Source of the DNA: Ifrita kowaldi
Lineage: Eukaryota; Chordata; Aves; Passeriformes; Cinclosomatidae
Assembly (NCBI GenBank): GCA_013398055.1
Contig: VZRS01014569.1
Coordinates: 40,858 to 104,857 of the forward strand
DNA length: 64,000 nucleotides
Direction: 5' to 3'
The notes under the pieces were generated by a model. The model saw only the letters and a list, made by a program, of their open reading frames with translations, ran no database searches and was not told the origin of the DNA. Below are positions 36,301-46,473 of this stretch, one piece after another (within the stretch, counting starts at the first letter, position 1; each line of letters opens with the position of its first letter). Both the position numbers and the translations under genes were made by a program.

Positions 36301-39300
36301 ACGAATCTGTAGAATCTTCCAAATGCTCAGTAAAGGCAGTATAGATTTATCAAGCATGAGGCTGGGAAGCTTCATATACAAGGAGTATCTTGGGTCCACT
36401 TCAGTTTGAGCAGCAAATTTGGTCCATATACTGCTCTTTGAAACTCTTTTCATGAACTGATCTCACAAAGTGACTGATAGATGTATTTTACTGTAATAAT
36501 GTTAACTAAATGTTAAAGCAAAAATGGACAAGGACTGCAGCAAAACCAGCAGAGAAATCGCACATTAAATTAGAAAGGGATTTTTTTTCCCCCCCACCAC
36601 AATTTCCCATTAAATCACCAGGGACACTAAGCAAGAACTGGGACGGGTAGAGGAGTTGCTGTATGCTGCGGTCCAAACTCGTGTCATCATTAAACTGATA
36701 ATATCAGTATAATATCTTCTTGGAAAAATACAAGAGTGAAAGGAAAGAAACAGCATGGGAAGAGTCCAGACCCTCAGTCAGTAGTGTTCAGCGGAGAAGA
36801 CATAGAATCCCATAGTGAATTATTAACCAAGGTCAATATTTATGGAACAGAGAATCATTTTAAGTGTACATTATTCATGTAGAGACTTGTAATGAGCACT
36901 TCATGCTTGAATAGAGAATGCATATACTGGGATAATTTTAATAAGAAAGCTCATAGGAAACAGGATATATCTCCTCGGAAATGGTCTGTGTGTCTGTCTG
37001 TCTCTCACTCTTGCTCCCATTGAATCAGTCAATATTTTCCACCATTACAATTCATAATCAGAAATATCCTTCAGCTGGAAGTTGGTAAGAATGGAATGAG
37101 ATGTTTTAGACTTTGGTTTTGAAGCTCCTATTTATGCAAACTGAATCCAGATTGTGGATTTTTCTTGAAAAATGGTAATGTAACCTAAATTATGTGAGGA
37201 ACTCCAGCTATCCCTTTCACATACCCAAACAGAGGCCACTGCTGGGAGCATTCTCATTGCTCAATTTGATGAAGTTTCTGAATCACACTTCCACTTGCTT
37301 CGTGAATCCTTCCTCCTCCCGGAGTGTGTATCAAGGATAAGGATGTGATAAACACTCTTGAACTAGGAAATGACAGCTTTGCTGTGACAACTGCTGAAGA
37401 CACAAGTGGCTGGGATATATGACTGTAACACATGAGCCCTTGCATTTGGGATTTGGCTTGTATTCCACACATTCATACAGCATCAGTCATTCACTGAGAG
37501 CCTGCTCTTTATGCTGTTGCTCTCACACACACAGAAGAGTATCACAGCGTGCTGAGTCAGGCTTTAAAGGAATTTAGGCATATAAAGATGCTGAATGGCT
37601 TCTAATAGGATTTCCAAATATGCCTAAGCACACAACTGCTGAAAGAGACCTCTGAAAACCCCATAAAGCAGCTATGTGCACCTTAAAAGTGCTTGAAAAC
37701 CTTATAATTGAAAGCAAGTAAATTTCTTACACTCTTTACCTGTGGTTTTCAACAGGGGCTGGAGAGCTTTAAGTGTTCTGGACTCTTTAGTTGTTGTGTC
37801 CTTTGAAAATCCGAGCCTAAGACCTTATCCATTGCCAACAACATCAAAGGGAGGAAGCTCCGCAAAGTGATTTAGAAGCTGGTACTAACAAGCACTCTAA
37901 ATCAATCCAAAACATGTCTCATGCTGGGTGATGTCTGCTATTGATCAAAGGGACAGGACAAGTCAAGTCAAGGAAACATGATTGGGAAAATAATAAAACA
38001 GGCCCAGTGAATGTTTCAAGGTTTTTCTTAGCTTGAACGATGCCACTAAAGTGCACTGCTGGCCAAGAGGTGATCATCTGTGGGACAGTCCCTAGACAAA
38101 GAGGAGACATGGTACATTAGAGAGACAATAAAAATGAATTTCCCTCCTCATGACCTTTTTTTCAATCTACAGTTTATTTATGTTCTTAACATTAAGACTA
38201 CACACAACTAATTCCTTTCTGACAGATGATACATTGCTTACATAGCACAATAGATTGGTACTTTGTAACGACCTGGCAAAGCAGTTGGTGTGTCTGTGAA
38301 AAAGCTGTGGGAGATGCTGTCAGCTCACAGACCTGCTGATGGGGTTAGATAGCCTGGAAAGTGCTGAGAAGTTGGGAGACTTGCTTCCAGGACAGGGCTC
38401 TTCTCAAAAAGAGCCATCTATAGGGATATCCATCTCACTTAGAGGAAGCTTTTTCCCTGGTGCTCCTGAAGACACCTTCTGTCTCAAAGGAAGGTCAACT
38501 ATTTTTTTATGCATGCTGGGTAGAGTTGTGTTGCTTCTTCTTTTTCTGTCAGAACTGAAAATCTGGTTGAGAAACATCTTACTGGCACAATTTCTGAAGG
38601 CCACCCACACATCCCTGTAACTTAAACCTCTGTACTTAACATAGGGGTAACATGTCTCCCCAGGGAAGAGGAGGGAAGGATTATGCTGCAGAGTTACAGA
38701 CATCTGCAGAGAAGGAAGCATGTGAAGCATGTATGTTTCACAGAAGGAGCTCAGGAGAGGGGGAGAGAAAAGCTCTCTGTTGCCTGGAAGGATGGATGTT
38801 CATGCTGCAGGGGCAGATGAGGAAGGGGATGCGAGGTTGTGACTGGGAAAGTGAGATGAATAAGGGCTGAAAGTCTCCTGGTATGACATGACTGCAGGCT
38901 GTCCTGGAGATTCCTCCCGTCATAAAGGGCTGTGAGCTGAACAACATTATCTTGCACTGGGAGACACTGAGTGAGGCCAACCAGCAGCCCCCCTGCCTCA
39001 AGTCAGTGTCTTCTCCTTGGATGCAGATTGTAGCCAAACTGATCGATTTGCTCAATTGCTGCCTTTTTTTTTTTTCTTTATTTTGGTCTTTTTTTTAATA
39101 ACATGAAGTAGTTAATGAATTTTAAAATAACAACCTTAAAGCTGATCCAAGCTACTCCACTGCAGCTGTAAGAAAAACTACACTGGTCCAGCTGGCCTGC
39201 TGCAGAACAACTCAAGACAGCTGGAGACATGGTTAAAGGAACCTAGTCCTCCACAGCTGGGATGCCTAATGAAAAAGTATCATGTGACGATCTCAGAGAA

Positions 39301-42300
39301 TTGCTACTACGGAGGAGAGAAACCCTGGAGACAAGGGAAAGATAGTCTTTGAGAGGTGTAAAATTCTCACAGTCAGCCAGAGAAAGTAGTTGTATGTGCA
39401 GGAGAGCCAGCTCACCCTGGCTTGCTGTGGATTTGTGCCTGTGGTGGATTTGTGGCTGTCTGATCTGAAACAGATGCCAAGCGAAGCTTTTATCAAAGCC
39501 AGGGAATTAAAAATCTTTCTCTCCCAGAAGGATTCTCTTCTGAATCTTTCCCCCAGTGAATGGATTAATAGTCTCCATCTCTCTCCTACCTGCCTGCCTG
39601 AGACTTGCAGGAATTTGCTACTGCTTTGTGTGACAGAAATGAAAAGAGCCAGTGGGTTAAAAATGCATCAGATTGAGGAAGAATACACACAAAGACAGAA
39701 CGTGATCCTCTTGTTTAGGAAAACATGCTGAAAATATAGTTGAAGTGGAACATGCCATCTCCACAATATATAACCTCTTCAGCCCCTGAATTTTCTTCCT
39801 GGTCTGGAAGTTTTTTTGTTATATAAGGAGGGGAAGGACAGATCTGTGCATTAAGGACACTGAGGGCTTACAGCTCTCAAAAACAAACCCGTTATTTTCA
39901 GCTACACTAAAGAGCTCTGGATAAGTGCAATCCTGCAAGCTGCCTGCCTGCCCTAAGTAACAGGAGTTTCACTGGCTTGCATCAGCCAGCCTCTGGCTCT
40001 TCTTATGCTAACCAGGCCAGCATTATTGTATTACATTTAATGGAGCTCCTTGTGTCATTCCAGCCTTGCTTCCTTTTTCTGATCCATGTGCTTTCCCTCC
40101 CTCCTATCACCTCTTCCTCATCTCAGCTGGAGTATGCATACGTGTTTCTCTTCCCCTGTACCAGACACCACTGCAGTGCAGTGCTTATGATTACAAATCA
40201 TCTCATTAAAGCCAGACAGCCACTCAGCTGGATGCAAATTACTGACCTCCTCCATTTATGAATGTCAGATTTTTCAGGGTGGGAAGGGAGGGAGGAGCAG
40301 GGTGGAAAGCGCTCCATTAAATGGTATCCATCAACCCTATCACATTTATAAGCTAATAAAAGGCTAAAATGAAGTTCATTGGGACTGGCTGGATCTAGTA
40401 GCACCAGCTGGTTCTATGAAATATTACTAGAAACAAGACATGTCTCTGTGTTGGAGTCAGGTAAAAGGATGATACTCTTATTGATAAGTTACTGCCCTGT
40501 CCATTCTTCTGAGTGACATCTTCAGTTTTCCTTCTGGTAGTGCTAATCGTCCTCTGTATGTGACAAGACAAGGCTAAAACGCAGGAGATCCTACTACTGA
40601 AGAATAAAGACACATATTTTACAGGGTATCAAAAAGATAGCATCAACTTGTGGGTCACACCTACTGTTTTGACCTTTTCCAGCATCTGTGAACTTTGCTG
40701 CCTCTGTGTAATTCAAAGGCAGAGCTTTGGCTTTAACTGGTAGAGAGAGACATATCAGGGAAGGTGTTGAATCTGAACCCTGAGAAAAAAAATGCAAACT
40801 GTAATGAAGAGTTCAGACAATGAAAATGCTGCTTAGCAGCATGGCAGAAGAGCTTGATTCAGGCAGTCTGGATGACGGTTTTCCCATTTTGGTGGCTTCT
40901 CAGTTCAGTAGGTTCTTAAACTTACTTTGAATTAGGAATAAATGTGTGCTAAAAAAATCTGCTGTTTGCTGGGATACCTAGGCAACCTGGACATTCATAT
41001 ACCAAGGCAATTAGCTCAGCAGATCCAGACAGATAGGAAACCAACAGAAAAGCCAAATAATAAACAGGCCTGCACTAATCTCAAAGATCTACAGATGGTC
41101 CTTCCAGGTTGCAAGAGCACTACAGCATTAGAGGGAAGGAAAGTATACCAAATGACGTCTGTCCTATGGCTGAGCAGATCATCTCCATCCACGTTAATAT
41201 CAATTAAGCATTTCTCACCAACACTGAGAAACATTCTCATCTAGCCTGGGCCAACCAGCCAGGGTGCTGGGGGTCTCTGCAGTTACTGGGAAGTAAAAAC
41301 TGTAAAAGAGAATGAAAACAACTAAAGGAGGAGATCTCTCTGAGATGCTGAAAACAAGAGTTTCAGAAAGACAGAAATATACACCATGAAATTTTTGTTC
41401 TTCTACAAATGTCTCCTCCCAAGATAATGGCCAGTCACAAGCTTTTAGAGACAAGAATAAATGCACTAGAACATATCCCTTGGCAGAGCCAGGCAGATGC
41501 AATGATAAATTAGCTGGCGGGTGGAAGACTACCTACTGTGCAGAGAACAGGTTGTCAAACAGATTCATTTATGGCTGTGAGAGTGATCAGTTGGGTTCTG
41601 AGCAGTTAGTGGAAATAATTATATCACATATAAACGGCATGTTTCTTACAAAGAACAGATATGCCATTGACTAGGTAGCAGAAGCACAACTCGTCATTGA
41701 GCAAACATACACGCAATGAATTTGAAGCTTAAAATCAAATCCTTTAGATTTCCCCAAAAGAATTCAGTTCAGAGGAGAGCTCAAGCATAAGCAATGTCAG
41801 TCAAAAAGGTAGCAGTTGCAATGAAAGGCTGGCGAGTGGTTCCTAGCAATATATTTATATGTTTGTTTCACCCAGAGGGGACAAGAGCCAAATGAGTCTT
41901 CAAAAAACAGTAGCTATTGCACACACAGACATCCATTCGCCAAGTGTCATGCTGCATAACTGCTTACAGCCAAAAAATATCCATTACTACAGTGAACAGA
42001 TGTGAGCAAGAAAAACAGGAAAGCAGAGCTGCTAAGAGAAGTTCTGCAGTGATATTCAGAATAATTCAAAGTACAGTAACACAGGCAGGCAATCTCTCCA
42101 GGCAACAGTAAACCAGCCATATCTCCACAAAGTGTTTATATTATTCTCACTTTTTTTGACAACTGCTGGCATTTTAAACCACCTTTCAGGAGCAGATTGA
42201 TGGAGTTGGTACCCCTGCAAAGACGAACACAGGCAGAGAAGGAGATAAACATCCCTTGAGCTGTATGAAGGGTAGACAGCAGATAACATGGCAATCTGCA

Positions 42301-45116
42301 CTGTCTTATGGTTCTATCCTGGCTTGGTGCGCTGGCCTCAAGGCAAACAGCCAGTTCGAGAAGAAGCAAAAAATGGATAGGGAAGCATAGAACTGGTAGA
42401 TCATAAACATTCTGGTGTTTGGCAGTGACGGAACACCTGACTTTTTGGAGAAGATAGACGATCTATTTGTCTAGGTTAGGCACAGGAATCCCACAAACCT
42501 TTTTGGTCCTCAAAAGCTCTTATCTAAGTAAAAAATGGTTATTAAGTACTTTGAAAATTAGACATGTGCAAAAAAGATTTATGTGAAGAACGGCTGGTTT
42601 GAGATAGCCTGTAGAAGAGGTTGAAGAGTTTTACTCCTCTTCTGACTTAGCAAGCTAATTTTCGCAACAGAAAATTAAGGTTAAAATGTAATGCCAATAA
42701 TCATATTAATAAGTCTGTAGTCTAGCAAGTGTTCACTCTCTGGTTTATGTTTTCTCCAAGGACAGCCAAAGAAGTCAGACTCTACCTAAGCTACTATCTG
42801 GCCCCATCAGCAGAGTATGTGCGCTATATCCAGTGACTGTGTCAAGGAAAATCTATTAAACTGACAGTGACAAATACCCAACTCTCCCCCTTCCAAGGAG
42901 ACTATAGTCAGCCTTGCTGGTGTTCTCTTTTGTCTCAGGAATTCTTGAATCCTATGCTACAGCTGCACAGCTTCAGTGAGAGCTCTGGAGGATAGCCCAA
43001 ATCCAGCTTGGTAATTGGGGATAATTAGCAGCATTTCCCCAGTCAGAGGAGGGACTTTGAACCGGGACCACTGACATCCTGGGTGAGTGTTTCAGCCACT
43101 GACTACTGTGCAAAGTGTGGCTGAGGAAAAAAGGTTGTGGAGTGACAATGGGAAATTAGCCACCATTTCAGAGGTAAAAAGCAGGACTTGTTAGGGTCTC
43201 AAAAAAATAAATGCAAGCATTTATCTTTGTGGTAGTGTCCCAGTTTTGGATTGGGACTAAGGACCCTGGAGACATGCATCTTGCCCCTGCCCACCCAGGC
43301 CCTGCAGTTCTCTCTCTCCTGGTTCTCTCTCAGCTACACACTGTAGTTCCCTGCTTAGCCTACAACCTGCTTTGAATGCCACTCTAAGCACATAATCTCC
43401 CTGTGAGCTGTGTACTGAGCTGCAGTGTTTGCCTTATGGTACAACACCGGGCACACAAGGTGGGCACTGGACCTTACCAGGCTACTGAAAGTGGTCTCTG
43501 ATGACAAAGCAAATTGAGCTATGTCTCACACAGGTCAAGAGCTTGAACCATTGGCCTCTACATGTGCATACACATGCATATTTTTATGAGACAAAACCTT
43601 TCTGTTTTAACTCTTCTTCAACAAATGCCTCTAGGTAAAAGGGAGCATTCCCACCAAATGCTGACCTAATTAAAGATGTGGTCCCTGACTGAATAACTCT
43701 GCAGAAAGAAGAAACTCATAAAATCAGACAGTGCTCACTTTGGCCCAAATTTTTTCATGCTGTATCAGTCATTTACTATTCATTACCAGGGCAATTTTCC
43801 CACTGAAGCTAGCAAACTAGAAAAGAACATGCTCTCCATAAGCATCTAGAATACATTTAACCAAGGACAGACAAAGTAAAAGGGGGGGGAATCTACATAT
43901 TTTCCAAATGGTTTGAATGAACATACATCTGAAAATGCTGGGCTAGATGCATTTATGTGGACACTGACCAACCAGGCTTATCCAGACTGTATTGATTGCC
44001 AGAATTTTGAGCAAGCAGAGGAGAAATGCATTGATCTGCTGAAGAGTGGCTGGAGCCAGTGTATCATGCTGAATATCTGCACATGGAATCATAGTCTGAT
44101 TTGGGTCTGAGCCCAGCTCCAGGATGCTTTTCAGGTGCATTTCATCCAAGAAGGGCTTGTACAAATATACACCTGGTAGGGGTACTCTATTTTTGTCTTT
44201 GCCTTTGCTTAGCTGTACAGAATGTGCTTGGCTGATGTAAAACCTGCTGAAAACTCTGCCCAGGGTAATGTTCCTGCAGCAGACTTTTCCCTTCCTCCCT
44301 TTATTTTCTCTATCATCTCCATTTTCATTTGGACTATACCCATCCCCCCCTCTTTCTCCTCAATGAGGTAATGTTTATCTGAACTTGTTTGTATTTTAGT
44401 ATCAGATGATGACCCTCACTCCTTCACATCATCAGCTGACTCTGCCCATGATGCCAAGTGACACAATGGGTGACAGCAGAGCAGTTACCAGCAGTTGCAT
44501 CAGAAAGGCATGTGACTGACACCTGCTCTCAGGAATGAAAAAAGAGTGAGCTCACACTGAAGGTGACTCAGCTTCTTTGCTGCTTGTTACAAAACAGGCA
44601 CAGTTTTATCAGTCCTACAACCCTTTACTGTAAGAGGATTTGAAGAATCTTTACATGACCCAAAAGGCAGAAGCAACCTCAGCTTATATAGACTCAGGGT
44701 ATTTCTGTCTGCACATTTTTATAACCCCATGCTTGATGAGACTTGAAGTTTCACTCCCTGATGAGTAAGTATCTGAAAGAGCATGAAACAGATGAATCAT
44801 TTTTCATCTTCCCAATTAAACAATATACAGAACAGGTGGGCAGGAGGAGGCTACTGAAGGCCAGCTACACGTTCCTATTCCAAACAGCACATTGTTATTC
44901 AGTTGCTTGATCTGAGATTTAAACATAGGCAGTGGATAATTTTTTTACATTTCTTCTTATCTTGATACAACAAAATGAAGAAATAATCTCAGTGATTGCT
45001 TCATGTACAGCACTTCTGCACTTCACAAAGTTTGCATAAATGAAAACTATATGAGCTGACACTGTACTTTATCCTATCTAGACCCTTATATTATATAAAT
45101 TCAGCCCTGAACAGAA
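33325..45116. other. AT-rich non-coding DNA, no gene recognised
   Basis: No gene can be supported. An ancient repeat lies at 37565-37632. The segment at about 43230-43500 opens with GTCCCAGTTTTGGATTGGG, which resembles the start of some bird LTRs, but the rest is not recognisable. Open frames reach at most 113 codons (39390-39731) with no recognisable motif. Small T- and A-rich tracts occur (for example 39067-39080). Confidence 0.65.
37565..37632 (+). repeat. Ancient amniote interspersed repeat (degraded)
   Basis: AAAGGAATTTAGGCATATAA, AGATGCTGAATGG, TAATAGGATTTCCAAATATG and CCTAAGCAC follow, in order, the remembered amniote repeat reading 'AAAGGTATTTAGGCACCTAAAGATG ... TAGTGGGATTTTCAAAAGTGCCTAAGCA'. 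The arrangement over about 65 bp makes coincidence unlikely, although divergence is high. Confidence 0.5.
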
Positions 45117-45674
45117 GAACTCGGGAAAACTGGTGGATACAAAATTGGACATAAGCCAGAAAGGAGCACCTGCAGCCCAGAAAGACAACCCTATCCTGGG
45201 CTGCTCCTTCATCAGCATGGGCAGCAGGTCGAGGAAGGTGGTGCTGCCCCTCTGCTCCTCTCTGGTGAGACTCCACCTGCAGTGTCACATTCAGCTCTGG
45301 AGCCCCCAAGGTAAGAAGGACATGGACCTGCTGGAGCAAGTCCAGAGGATGATCATGAAGATTATCAAAGAGCTGGAGCACCTCTCCTATGAAGACAGGC
45401 TGAGAAAGTTGGAGTTCAGTCTGGAGAAGAAAAGGTTCTGGGGAGACCTCAGAGTACCTTCCAGTAGGTACTATAAGGTGGCTTATGAGAAAGATGAGGG
45501 CAGACATTTTAGTCTGGCCTGTAGTGATAGGACAAGGGGCAACAGTTTTAAACTGAGAGGGTAGATTTAGATTATATATAAGGAAGAAATTATTTACAGT
45601 GAGGGTGGTCAGGCAGTGGAAAAGCTACCCAAAGAAGCAGTGGATGCCCTATCCCAGGAAGTGTTCAAGGCCAG
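45117..45674 (+). mobile_element. CR1 LINE fragment, 5' part (interrupted by LTR-B)
   Basis: This is a 5'-truncated avian CR1. It covers the end of the reverse-transcriptase ORF and most of the 3' end. A frame at 45133-45564 keeps typical CR1 C-terminal wording: SLVRLHLQCHIQLWSP, DMDLLEQVQRM, LEHLSYEDRLRKLEFSLEKK and CSDRTRGNSFKLRG. The DNA continues with GAGGGTGGTCAGGCAGTGG and AGGAAGTGTTCAAGGCCAG, where it is broken by an LTR insertion. It resumes at 46344. The coding remnant lacks the endonuclease and the RT catalytic core, so it is dead. Confidence 0.92.
45670..45674 (+). repeat. Target-site duplication, left copy (GCCAG)
   Basis: GCCAG immediately precedes the LTR-B terminal TG. The same five bases follow its terminal CA at 46339-46343. 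Confidence 0.85.
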
Positions 45675-45857
45675 TGTCGTGGTTTGACACTGGCCCAATG
45701 CCAGGCCCCCATGAGAGCTGCTTGCTCACCCTCCCCTGCCACAGCTGGGCAGAGGAGGAAAAAGGAAAAAAAAATTAACGAACGCTTCATGAGTGAGATA
45801 AGGACAGGGAGAAACACTTCAAGGGCGAAACAGGCTTAACTTAAATTGTGAAGTGAA

Positions 45858-45863
45858 TTTATT
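45858..45863 (-). promoter_or_regulatory. LTR-B polyadenylation signal
   Basis: AATAAA on the minus strand, inside AGTAATAAATTCAC. LTR-A has the aligned but weaker CATAAA. This is the expected R-region signal of the LTR. Confidence 0.6.
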
Positions 45864-46055
45864 ACTAACAGAATCAGAGGAGGATAATGAGAAGCAAAAT
45901 AAGCCCTTAGAATACCCCAGACCACCGGGAATACCTCCTTCCCACCAACAGCACAGGGAGACAGGGCACGGGGATTTGGTCAGTCCATCACTGAGATTTC
46001 CTTCTGCTGCTCCGGGAGAGGAATCTTCCCCTGTGAGGCCGTGGGGTCCCTTCCA

Positions 46056-46056
46056 N
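46056..46056. other. Single N inside LTR-B
   Basis: The N is flanked by CCCTTCCA and TGGTGTTG on the plus strand. It lies where LTR-A has a GC-rich repeat block, so it may hide missing sequence rather than one unread base. Confidence 0.9.
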
Positions 46057-46149
46057 TGGTGTTGCCATGTTGTTTCCCCTCACATGTTCTCAACTTCTCC
46101 TCTTCTCTGACTAGAATCCAAAATCCTGTGACTTTGTTTTGATTTTCTT

Positions 46150-46158
46150 CTTAAATAT
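46150..46158 (-). promoter_or_regulatory. LTR-B TATA-like box
   Basis: Minus-strand ATATTTAAG lies in GACATATTTAAGAAG, about 180 bp inside the LTR, followed by the conserved AAGAAAA stretch. It is the presumed U3 promoter core by position and homology only. Confidence 0.45.
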
Positions 46159-46338
46159 GTCATCACAGAGGCGTTACCAGCCTCTCTCATTGGCCCAGCC
46201 TTGGCCAGCAGCATGTCCACCTTCAGAGCCATCAGCCATTGGCTCTGCCGGACATGGTGGAAGCTTCCAGCAGCTTCTCATAGGAGCCATCTTTGTGGCC
46301 CCCCTGCTACCCAAAACCAGGCTGTGCCAACCAACACA

Positions 46339-46343
46339 GCCAG
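46339..46343 (+). repeat. Target-site duplication, right copy (GCCAG)
   Basis: Identical to 45670-45674. Removing LTR-B and one GCCAG restores a continuous CR1 reading AAGGCCAGGCTGGATGGGG. Confidence 0.85.
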
Positions 46344-46473
46344 GCTGGATGGGGCTTTGAGCAACCTGGTCTAGTAGAAGGTGTCACTGTCCATGGCAAG
46401 AAAGGAGAACTAGATGATAGTTAAAGATCTTTTCCAACACAAACCATTTTTTCGATCCAATGTTTCTGTGATC
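46344..46473 (+). mobile_element. CR1 LINE fragment, 3' part
   Basis: This is the continuation of the CR1 at 45117-45674: GCTGGATGGGGCTTTGAGC, AACCTGGTCTAGTAGAAGG, CTAGATGATAGTTAAAGATC and TTTTCCAACACAAACC, ending near TTTCTGTGATC. It is the standard CR1 3' tail in the correct order and orientation. Confidence 0.92.

Larger units (their letters stand above)
45675..46338 (-). mobile_element. Solo LTR, avian ERV family (LTR-B), inserted in CR1
   Basis: A 664-bp LTR lies in antisense to its host CR1. Read on the minus strand it starts TGTGTTGGTTGGCACAGCC and ends GTGTCAAACCACGACA, with TG...CA ends and a 5-bp GCCAG duplication on both sides. It matches LTR-A along most of its length: GCCTGGTTTTGGGTAGCAGG, GAAGCTGCTGGAAGCTTCC, GGACATGCTGCTGGCCAAGG, a better TATA-like box (ATATTTAAG), CTCATTATCC, AATAAATTCACTTC and CCTGGCAT near the end. 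It lacks the roughly 350-bp GC-rich middle of LTR-A, and an N (46056) sits at that point. No viral genes adjoin it. Confidence 0.88.

Noticed and set aside
36798..36820. Reverse-oriented CR1 tail near ATAGAATCCCATAG
   Set aside because: No further CR1 sequence follows on the plus strand, and the match is about 12 bp.
43230..43500. A fourth LTR beginning GTCCCAGTTTTGGATTGGG
   Set aside because: Only the first ~20 bp resemble bird LTR starts. There is no matching 3' end, poly-A signal or target-site duplication.
45133..45564. 143-codon frame at 45.1 kb as a cellular gene
   Set aside because: Its wording is the C-terminal end of the CR1 reverse transcriptase ORF. The element is 5'-truncated and interrupted, so it is a dead retrotransposon fragment.
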